Source: Halieaceae bacterium (lineage in GTDB: Bacteria; Pseudomonadota; Gammaproteobacteria; Pseudomonadales; Halieaceae). From it: DNA of 5,203 nucleotides. The notes under the pieces are model-generated. The model was not told the DNA's origin and ran no database searches. It was given only the letters and a program-made list of their open reading frames with translations. The stretch is from positions 63,564-68,766 of the forward strand of contig DPGN01000012.1 in the NCBI GenBank assembly GCA_003523185.1, given 5' to 3'. Within the stretch, counting starts at the first letter, position 1; the number at the start of each line of letters is the position of its first letter. This document shows, one piece after another, positions 1 to 5,203 of the stretch. Made by a program: the position numbers and the translations under genes.

Positions 1-2363
1 TTATTCCCGGTAAACCGCCACAAGTTACGCTCAAGCGTCACAACCGATCCATTGGCCTTTACGATATAAATACCCCCGTCGTCGGCACGACGGGTAAATC
101 CAGCCGACAGGTCGATGTAATCGTCCAAGGTAAGTTCGCCTTGAAACGAATGGGTACCCTGACGCTTGACCTCGCCCACCACCGACACGGTGTTCGAGAG
201 GACCGGAATCACGATCCGGTCACCGTCCTCGACCTCAAGGTCCGCGTTGGTATCACCTGACATCGCTGCGGGCAGGTCGATGAGCAAACGTCCAGCCCCT
301 TCAACACTTTGAAGTGAAGCAACAATTTGCGAGATCTCGGCCATCCCCTGTGTGGTTGTTTCTTCTGTTAGTAGTCGAGTCGCAAACGTGGTCTGAATGT
401 CACGGGCAAATTGCGCTGCCCGCTCTGCTTCCTGCGCGGCAACCGTTTCTCGGGTGAATACCGCAGACTCGGGTGACCCGTTATCCGTAAACCCACCGGC
501 ACGGTCGATCACTTCGGACAGGGTCTCGCCCTTTCGGATACGGTACTCGCCAGGGAACTTAACCTCACCTGCTACGGTGATCGAATCCGTTGGCGACCAG
601 TCGGGTATGTTCCTGATTGTTAGGTGGTCTCGGCTGGCAAGGGTGGTCTGTGAACCTGAGCGCCCAGAGGCCAAGCTTATGTCTCGGTAGTCGGCAATGA
701 CCTGACCGTCTGATGCCTCGGTCAATCTTCTGAGTTCCGCCGCCTGCAAGAACGCGGAGTCGGTCAAACCGCCTGCCGCGTTGACGAGGGTTTCGACGGT
801 GGCTCCTGCAAGCAAGGGATACGTGCCAGGCGATCGTACGGCACCCGACACGGATACAGTCTGTACCGGCTCGCCTTGCCTTGCTTGGCTCGACAGCTTC
901 TCGATAACCGGGGCCAACAACCCTTGACGCGACGCGTCAGCGTCAGCGTCAGTCAAGTCTGATGTCACGAGCGAGAATACGAGTACCTCGTCGAATTCTT
1001 TGAGCGATGGGTCATCATCGGTGTTCGGGCGCGCAATTACGGACGCGAGATCAAAGGCAATGACTTCAATGTCCAAGAGCGCGTTCTTTTGGCGAACGAT
1101 CATCGCGAGTCCCAGGTCCGCGTCTCGAGAAAGGTCCCTGCGTGCGTTACCGATGAGGTCAGACACACGCATACCAGAAATCCAACCATAGCTCCCGGGT
1201 CGGGTCACGGCGCCTTTCAAAGACACGCTGTTGGCCACTAAACTTCCAACCTTGGGTACCTTGAGGGTGTCTCCGTCTAGCGCGGCTAATGACAGTTGAC
1301 TGGTATCTGAGAGATCAATGGTGGTCGCCTGAGGCAACCCAAGCGAATCTGACTGCCTAGTCAAGATTGATAGTGCCGGGTACGCGTCACGGGTAAATGA
1401 CCCAGCCATCGCCAACACATCACCCATCGTCTCGCCACCTGCGAGTTCATAGACCATTGGTCGCTTGAGCTCGCCTTCCACATCAATCACACCGGTGTAG
1501 GGCGGTACGAAAACAACGTCACCTGACTGGAGACGAATGTCGTCGGACACGTCGCCTTTCATCAAAAGGTCGTAGGTATCAAAGGTCGCAACCACGGAAC
1601 CTGCACGTCTGACCTGAATGTTACGCAGTGACCCGATGTCCGTAACACCGCCTGCCTGAAACAGTGCCTGAGTGACCGTGGTCATGGCGCTCACCGAGTA
1701 GGCGCCGGGGACTGACACCTCGCCGGCCATGAACACATTAATCGCACGCAATCGTCCCATACTCACGATTGCGTCTACGCCGATGAGCTGCTGCTCAACC
1801 CGGGTGTTGATGAGGTCTCGGGCGTCTTCAAAGGTGAGGCCGGACAGGGTAATCGAGCCAAGCTTTGGAAAGGTCACATCACCGGAGCGACCGATCTGTA
1901 AATCGAGCTGCGCATTTTCTTTACCAAAGAGCTGAACAATGAGCTGATCACCGACGCCTAAACGGTAAGACTCGGGCACGGGCGCGTCGTCGGTCGGTGC
2001 GAAGGTAGATACGTCGCGACTGAAGAGGGCTCTTCCGTAGCGGGTTCGAGCTCGGGTTTCGACTTCCTCGGTTTTATCCGGGGTCGCGGCTTCAATGTCG
2101 CCTTGGGTCATTCCCATGGGCGTGGGCAGCACTGTACCGGGAGCGGCAAGCCCGGGCACGTCGGCTGATGCGGTAGCGCCTGCAGGCAGGTTAATGCCGT
2201 ACTGCCTTGCCAAGGCTTGCTGCTGAGCGGGGGACATTGACTTTAGTTGGCTGAGCATTCCTGGTGTTACGCCGGGCGGTAAGCTCTGACCAACTGCGGA
2301 CAGACTCAATAACGCTACACCCACGCCAAGAACGGCCCCGCGAGCACGGTTGCTCAGACTCAT
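1..2363 (-). CDS. Polysaccharide export protein with Poly_export and six SLBB domains (3' end outside window)
   Basis: This is a Wza/GfcE-like exopolysaccharide export protein, expected in the periplasm and at the outer membrane, where such proteins form the export conduit. I translated it by hand: 787 codons without a stop, still open at the left edge. Residues 1-25 look like a Sec signal peptide (RAR, then a hydrophobic stretch, cleavage near AVG|Q), with no lipobox cysteine; I see no cysteine anywhere in the protein. A Gln/Pro-rich linker follows. The Poly_export domain lies at about 130-205 and begins YRLGVGDQLIVQLFG. SLBB-type units (pattern VxGxVxxPGxY...AGG) start near 208, 292, 379, 502, 594 and 725; the third lacks the AGG end and the sixth has QG for PG. 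Residues 636-697 look helical, ending GRLLIDL, which is common in long SLBB proteins. It lies 56 bases after the lipoprotein gene, probably in one operon. ATG at 2363 was chosen because it gives the more compact signal peptide; an in-frame GTG at 2396 has a better ribosome binding site. Family is confident; the polysaccharide is unknown. Confidence 0.93.
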   Translation of the reverse strand, partial: MSLSNRARGAVLGVGVALLSLSAVGQSLPPGVTPGMLSQLKSMSPAQQQALARQYGINLPAGATASADVPGLAAPGTVLPTPMGMTQGDIEAATPDKTEEVETRARTRYGRALFSRDVSTFAPTDDAPVPESYRLGVGDQLIVQLFGKENAQLDLQIGRSGDVTFPKLGSITLSGLTFEDARDLINTRVEQQLIGVDAIVSMGRLRAINVFMAGEVSVPGAYSVSAMTTVTQALFQAGGVTDIGSLRNIQVRRAGSVVATFDTYDLLMKGDVSDDIRLQSGDVVFVPPYTGVIDVEGELKRPMVYELAGGETMGDVLAMAGSFTRDAYPALSILTRQSDSLGLPQATTIDLSDTSQLSLAALDGDTLKVPKVGSLVANSVSLKGAVTRPGSYGWISGMRVSDLIGNARRDLSRDADLGLAMIVRQKNALLDIEVIAFDLASVIARPNTDDDPSLKEFDEVLVFSLVTSDLTDADADASRQGLLAPVIEKLSSQARQGEPVQTVSVSGAVRSPGTYPLLAGATVETLVNAAGGLTDSAFLQAAELRRLTEASDGQVIADYRDISLASGRSGSQTTLASRDHLTIRNIPDWSPTDSITVAGEVKFPGEYRIRKGETLSEVIDRAGGFTDNGSPESAVFTRETVAAQEAERAAQFARDIQTTFATRLLTEETTTQGMAEISQIVASLQSVEGAGRLLIDLPAAMSGDTNADLEVEDGDRIVIPVLSNTVSVVGEVKRQGTHSFQGELTLDDYIDLSAGFTRRADDGGIYIVKANGSVVTLERNLWRFTGN

Positions 2364-2404
2364 AATACCCCCAAAATAAGACTCTTTACTTTGCACGTTA
2401 AGTG

Positions 2405-2410
2405 TCTCCT
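2405..2410 (-). promoter_or_regulatory. Candidate ribosome binding site (AGGAGA) for an alternative GTG start of the SLBB gene
   Basis: On the minus strand AGGAGA sits 9 bases before GTG at 2396-2394, close to ideal spacing. That GTG is in frame with the ATG at 2363 and would add 11 residues (MQSKESYFGGI). A TAG in the same frame just upstream closes the frame there. The ATG itself has only a G-run (2372-2368) at 4 bases, closer than usual. Either start leaves a usable signal peptide. Confidence 0.5.
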
Positions 2411-2419
2411 ATCGATGAC

Positions 2420-2947
2420 CTACTTGGCCACCCGTAATGTCACAATGGCTGATCCATCACCGATTGGCATCGTAATTTTTTGAATATTGCCCTCGTTGTC
2501 GAGCATAATTTCACCCGGACCGTTCGAACAAGTTTGGCTCCAGATCAACTCTGCGAGACGCCACTCATCACACTGAGTCTGCGTAGTTTGACCTGCCAAA
2601 GTGAAGGTTCGGACACCGTCTTTACCCGATATGGAAAGGGGTTCATTCAAACCAAAACCCACCACAGACCGGATTGTCCAACCATCAAAAGCGATCGCGT
2701 CGCCGTCTGCGTTGGCAAAGACGATCAAATCATTTGACACGTACGGATTTAATACCGCCCCCGTACCGTCAACTGATGCAAACCAGGTTGCCGGCTCGTC
2801 GGACGACTTGGGATAGTCTGACGCGATAATGCCCTGCGCTAAAACGATCGCTGATTCGAACTGGGGCGCTGAGAACGTGCAACCAGAGATAGTGGCCCCA
2901 AAAAAGGCACCCACTGAAATAACGAACGACCGTGGAAACCTTGTCAT
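2420..2947 (-). CDS. YjbF/GfcB-family outer-membrane lipoprotein
   Basis: This 175-residue protein resembles the YjbF/GfcB lipoproteins (group 4 capsule and Yjb exopolysaccharide operons), which accompany YjbH/GfcD proteins and are thought to assist polysaccharide export at the outer membrane. The N-terminus has Arg residues (MTRFPR), a hydrophobic core and the lipobox ISGC, giving a lipidated Cys23. Residue +2 is Thr, not Asp, so outer-membrane sorting is expected. The body has alternating beta-type segments, including WFASVDGTGAVL (55-66) and a DGWTIRSVVGFGL stretch (88-100) that fits the family pattern. Two further cysteines, 126 and 140, could form a disulfide. It is somewhat shorter than the E. 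coli relatives, which are roughly 210-250 residues. The start overlaps the upstream stop as ATGA, and AGAGG lies 8 bases before it, so translation is probably coupled. Assignment rests on motif resemblance plus its YjbH neighbour; the biochemical role is inferred. Confidence 0.85.
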   Translation of the reverse strand: MTRFPRSFVISVGAFFGATISGCTFSAPQFESAIVLAQGIIASDYPKSSDEPATWFASVDGTGAVLNPYVSNDLIVFANADGDAIAFDGWTIRSVVGFGLNEPLSISGKDGVRTFTLAGQTTQTQCDEWRLAELIWSQTCSNGPGEIMLDNEGNIQKITMPIGDGSAIVTLRVAK

Positions 2948-5022
2948 GGCAGTAACCTCTTGTCTGGGGTGAACGCATCATAACGTGCACCCCTGAGATC
3001 CCAAAAAATATTACCCGAGAAATCTTCGAGTCGTTGGCCACCGTCCCGTTGGATCGGCCGCATTTGGGTTGCAAAGTTGCCACGGGTTCGCGAACCAAAC
3101 ACACCGTCAAGGGGCACCTGAAAGTAAAATCCCTTGTCGAACGAACCCTCACCAAAGTCGTCGAACGGGACATCGGTTAATGAAGCCCACACACCGACCT
3201 GCCAACCGTTACGGAAGGTACGGCGAGCCTCAAAGGTAGCGCCCAGGTCCTTTGCCAAGTAACGGCCCGCGTGGACTGCAACATCATAATTATAGAACGG
3301 GGTTGCCCAATAGGCTGACACGTGGCCCGTTACAACACTGTAGTCCAGCAGTCCTAAACCTCGGTCATAGTCCCTCTGTTTGACGTACGCGGCACTGGCA
3401 CCGAACGCGATACGGGATTTGTGTGGCCAATACAACACCTCGGCTCCGGCACCTGCAAACATGGTTTCGAGATAACCGCCAAAGGCACGGTAATGCAGCG
3501 ACCTTCCTATCGTGTCACGACCCTCGACGATCAGTTTCTCGAGGCCAGAGTCGCCTTTATTGAGGTATTTGACTACGTCTGACCGGACTCTAGGGAGCAC
3601 CGAGTCAGACTGCCGGTTACTTTCGTCAAAGTTCTGGTCAAGGTTAATAGCGACAGATGAACGAACCGCCCAGTGGTTGGTTAGCGCGTATTCGGACGAT
3701 ATGTCTGCGTAAACCTGGTACCGGGCCGGGTCATCTGGATCAAAGAGCTGGAACTTTGTTCTGATGTTTAGGGTGTTATTGATTTTCCCGGTCACAAATC
3801 CGGTTCTGTGCTGGGGCGTGTCAAGGGTCCTTCCCGACAGGATCCGCACCTGGTCAATCATTGTTCGTGGGTTATCCGTGAACGATGACGAGGGCCTCGG
3901 CACCACAACGGTGACGGACCGGTGGCCACCCTCCTCCACTACAAAGTGAATCGATTTTACCGTTGCCGGCAAATGAAGATCTGCTAGTGCCGTGTGGCGA
4001 CCAATCGCGTCTGACCATAGTGAGTAAGAGGTATTACCCACCACGAGTTTTGCATGATTCCCGTCGGCAGAAATTGTGCCCTCAACCAGTAATAAACCGG
4101 ATCGCTCAACATCGTAGAGAAGCCGGTCGTACCAACTAGCCTTGTTTATTTGAGGCGGAAGGTTGCTGGGTGACAAGTAGTAGCTTGAGATAAAAACATC
4201 CGGATCACGCCGCGGAGGCTCTACTTTAGATTCAAAATACGACCGAAAACCAATACCGACCTCATCCCCATGTTGCAGCGACAGCCGAAGATCTAGACCC
4301 GGTACCGCGCGCCACGTAATACCTGCCGACCACGGCTCTTTCGGACGAAGACCTCCTCTTGCAACATCCCAATCGTACTGGTCTGGGTTGTACTCGACCA
4401 TTGCCGTTATGGGTAAAGTTTCAAACTGATGGCTTAACCCTCCAAAAATACCTACCTCTCGACCAGAAAAGAAATTGCCAACACTAAATTCGCCCGGTTG
4501 ATCAGCCGCACCCGTAGCTGAAGCACGAGTCAAAAAACGATCATTGAGTGCTCGGAGTGGGTTGATAAACAAGCCTTTACCGGCAAGACGACCCCAACCA
4601 AGTCCCAGAGACACGTCGGTGTTCCCAAGTCTCTTGCTTCCGACTATATATTCAGAACCAAAAACGCCAGTCCCTACTATGTCGCGGATGCCGACAGCGA
4701 GTTGCGGTAGGTACAGCTCCTCCTCCCACAACCTAGCCTTAAACTCGTAGTTCCGGTCCCAGTAGAAAAAATCATTGAAACCCGTGTATCGGAAGGTCCC
4801 TTGGAGCCAAGGTGTGGCTTGGTAGGTAATCGAGAATTGTTTGTGCCGTTCATCGGTCGACGCGGCAGCCGCAAACGTCCCATCCGCATCAAAACGGGCG
4901 GTGGGAATATCGATAAGTCCAGTGGTGCCATAATCACTGGTCGTGGCTAAGTCGGAAAAAGTCACAGCCACCGCGCCTGCAAGCGCAGTGCGAAAGTTTC
5001 TAAGGATAACCCGACTTATCAT
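2944..5022 (-). CDS. yjbH: YjbH/GfcD-family outer-membrane beta-barrel protein for exopolysaccharide export
   Basis: This 692-residue protein matches the YjbH/GfcD family (DUF940), close to the roughly 700 residues usual for it. The family is required for, or linked to, exopolysaccharide or group 4 capsule production and is regarded as an outer-membrane barrel protein. Diagnostic stretches are DYGTTGLIDIPTARF (30-44), TPWLQGTFRYT (70-80), then RDIVGTGVFGSEYIVGSKR and GLGWGRLAGKG (140-150). Near the C-terminus FGEGSFDKGFYFQVPLD (623-639) and RPIQRDGGQRL (655-665) are typical. Alternating polar/aromatic strands before about 265 and after about 415 suggest barrel segments; 300-400 looks like a separate globular beta domain (inference). 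The N-terminus has Arg4, Arg8 and Arg11 and a short hydrophobic stretch, so a signal peptide is likely, but no textbook cleavage site follows; AVA at 17-19 or SDLA at 23-26 are candidates. No cysteine is seen. The last residues (KRLLP) lack the terminal aromatic common in barrel proteins. The ATG has only a weak ribosome site, and an intrinsic terminator ends 14 bases before it. Confidence 0.93.
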   Translation of the reverse strand: MISRVILRNFRTALAGAVAVTFSDLATTSDYGTTGLIDIPTARFDADGTFAAAASTDERHKQFSITYQATPWLQGTFRYTGFNDFFYWDRNYEFKARLWEEELYLPQLAVGIRDIVGTGVFGSEYIVGSKRLGNTDVSLGLGWGRLAGKGLFINPLRALNDRFLTRASATGAADQPGEFSVGNFFSGREVGIFGGLSHQFETLPITAMVEYNPDQYDWDVARGGLRPKEPWSAGITWRAVPGLDLRLSLQHGDEVGIGFRSYFESKVEPPRRDPDVFISSYYLSPSNLPPQINKASWYDRLLYDVERSGLLLVEGTISADGNHAKLVVGNTSYSLWSDAIGRHTALADLHLPATVKSIHFVVEEGGHRSVTVVVPRPSSSFTDNPRTMIDQVRILSGRTLDTPQHRTGFVTGKINNTLNIRTKFQLFDPDDPARYQVYADISSEYALTNHWAVRSSVAINLDQNFDESNRQSDSVLPRVRSDVVKYLNKGDSGLEKLIVEGRDTIGRSLHYRAFGGYLETMFAGAGAEVLYWPHKSRIAFGASAAYVKQRDYDRGLGLLDYSVVTGHVSAYWATPFYNYDVAVHAGRYLAKDLGATFEARRTFRNGWQVGVWASLTDVPFDDFGEGSFDKGFYFQVPLDGVFGSRTRGNFATQMRPIQRDGGQRLEDFSGNIFWDLRGARYDAFTPDKRLLP
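2956..2960 (-). promoter_or_regulatory. Ribosome binding site of the lipoprotein gene
   Basis: AGAGG on the minus strand lies 8 bases before the ATG at 2947, inside the end of the yjbH-like gene. It supports this start and, with the ATGA overlap, translational coupling of the two genes. Confidence 0.7.
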
Positions 5023-5036
5023 TGACTAAAGGTACC
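5023..5036 (-). other. 14-base gap between terminator and yjbH start, no room for a promoter
   Basis: The bases between the T-tract and the yjbH ATG read GGTACC-TTTAGTCA on the minus strand. There is no AGGAG-like ribosome site; the only purine-rich trace is the GG at the upstream end. A promoter cannot fit downstream of the terminator, so yjbH messages must start upstream of the hairpin. Confidence 0.75.
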
Positions 5037-5065
5037 AAAAAAAAAAGGGATGCGATGCACCCCTT
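5037..5065 (-). terminator. Rho-independent terminator between the Thr-Gly-Thr gene and yjbH
   Basis: Read on the minus strand, AAGGGGTGC and GCATCCCTT form a 9-bp stem with one G-U pair around a 3-base loop (ATC), followed directly by T residues (ten in all, two of them in the stem). On the plus strand the same position gives an A-C mismatch and no T-tract follows, so it acts leftward. It begins 21 bases after the upstream stop codon, the usual place for the end of that gene. Confidence 0.88.
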
Positions 5066-5086
5066 CATCAACTAACTAACGGTAAC

Positions 5087-5203
5087 TCAACCGGTCCCAG
5101 ATGTACCTGTGGTGCCGGTCGTACCCGTGGTTCCAGTAGTACCTGTCGTACCTGTGGTGGTTCCGGTAGTTCCAGTCGTGCCCGTGGTTCCAGTGGTTCC
5201 AGT
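5087..5203 (-). CDS. C-terminal end of a Thr-Gly-Thr repeat protein, possibly YjbE/GfcA-like (start outside window)
   Basis: The last 38 codons of a leftward gene are visible, followed by TGA at 5089-5087. Nearly all residues are Thr or Gly in Thr-Gly-Thr units; the sequence ends TSGTG. In E. coli the first genes of the related operons (yjbE, gfcA) encode small secreted proteins rich in Thr, Gly, Ala and Ser with Thr-rich C-termini, and this tail occupies the matching position ahead of a yjbH-like gene. That is the basis for the tentative assignment; the signal peptide and main body cannot be seen. The coding strand is supported by the correctly oriented stop and terminator. Such low-complexity tails occur in many unrelated surface proteins, so another secreted or surface protein is possible. 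Confidence 0.7.
   Translation of the reverse strand, partial: TGTTGTTGTTGTTGTTTGTTGTTGTTGTTGTTGTSGTG
5102..5203 (-). repeat. Degenerate 9-bp tandem repeat encoding Thr-Gly-Thr
   Basis: Eleven 9-base units (consensus ACN GGN ACN) run from the window edge to 5102, with a single extra Thr codon between the fifth and sixth units as read from the edge. Third codon positions vary widely (GGA, GGT, GGC; ACT, ACC, ACG, ACA) while the amino acids stay fixed. The array continues beyond the window. Confidence 0.9.

Noticed and set aside
1..3. The bases TTA at the left edge as the stop codon (TAA) of the SLBB gene
   Set aside because: Counting codons from 2363, the last full codon covers 5-3 (AAT) and the TAA is out of frame, so the gene continues beyond the window.
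397..1935. Plus-strand open frames of 63-97 codons opposite the SLBB gene
   Set aside because: They are rich in Arg and Ser, as expected for antisense reading of this gene, and have no recognisable motifs; the minus-strand SLBB repeats explain the whole region.
2364..2419. Terminator or promoter in the 56-base gap before the SLBB gene
   Set aside because: I see no hairpin with a T-tract and no convincing -35/-10 pair; the gap contains ribosome sites only, so co-transcription is the simpler reading.
2769..3173. A 134-codon minus-strand open frame spanning the yjbH/lipoprotein junction
   Set aside because: It lies in another frame across two well-supported genes, has a Cys/Arg-rich composition without recognisable domains, and is best explained as a shadow.
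2480..4750. Other plus-strand open frames and an 86-codon minus frame (4677-4937) over the lipoprotein and yjbH genes
   Set aside because: All overlap strongly conserved family motifs in the coding frame and show no protein-like features of their own.
5103..5203. Plus-strand reading of the repeat as a Val-Pro-Val protein
   Set aside because: The frame has no suitable start codon or ribosome site nearby; the ATG at 5101 is in another frame that soon meets TAG. The opposite strand has a correctly placed stop codon and terminator.
5091..5203. The regular repeats as a CRISPR array or a set of operator sites
   Set aside because: The period is 9 bases with no spacers and it stays in frame as Thr-Gly-Thr codons, so a coding repeat explains it.

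Overview
The window reads as one leftward (minus-strand) outer-membrane polysaccharide-export locus from a Gram-negative bacterium. It resembles the yjbEFGH and gfcABCDE (group 4 capsule) operons of Escherichia coli. Base composition is close to balanced. A signal-peptide lipoprotein, a YjbH-type barrel protein and a multi-SLBB export protein together suggest a gammaproteobacterium, perhaps marine or environmental. I cannot name a genus from the sequence.

Layout in transcription order, right to left. (1) 5203-5087: the 3' end of a gene whose product ends in a Thr-Gly-Thr repeat; its start lies outside the window. Position and composition fit the small Thr-rich secreted proteins YjbE and GfcA. 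(2) 5065-5037: a strong intrinsic terminator pointing left. (3) 5022-2944: a full-length YjbH/GfcD-family protein of 692 residues. (4) 2947-2420: a YjbF/GfcB-family lipoprotein of 175 residues, overlapping the previous gene by 4 bases (ATGA). (5) 2363-1: a polysaccharide export protein with a Poly_export domain and six SLBB-type repeats. It has no stop codon before the left edge, so its C-terminus is missing; the reading frame is open for 787 codons.

The likely joint role is moving an exopolysaccharide or capsule across the periplasm and outer membrane. The SLBB protein would be the export channel or periplasmic conduit, the YjbH protein an outer-membrane barrel partner, the lipoprotein an accessory on the inner face of the outer membrane, and the Thr/Gly-rich protein a secreted or matrix-associated component. 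Compared with E. coli the order is changed (D-type gene before B-type gene) and no separate YjbG/GfcC gene is present. The terminator lies only 14 bases before the yjbH start, so the three export genes probably depend on read-through from the upstream gene.

No RNA genes, mobile elements, CRISPR arrays or defence genes were seen. No stretch over 300 bases lacks a gene. I see no wholly new system; the unusual points are the terminator position, the Thr-Gly-Thr tail, the rearranged gene set, the missing lipobox in the export protein and an uncertain start for that gene.
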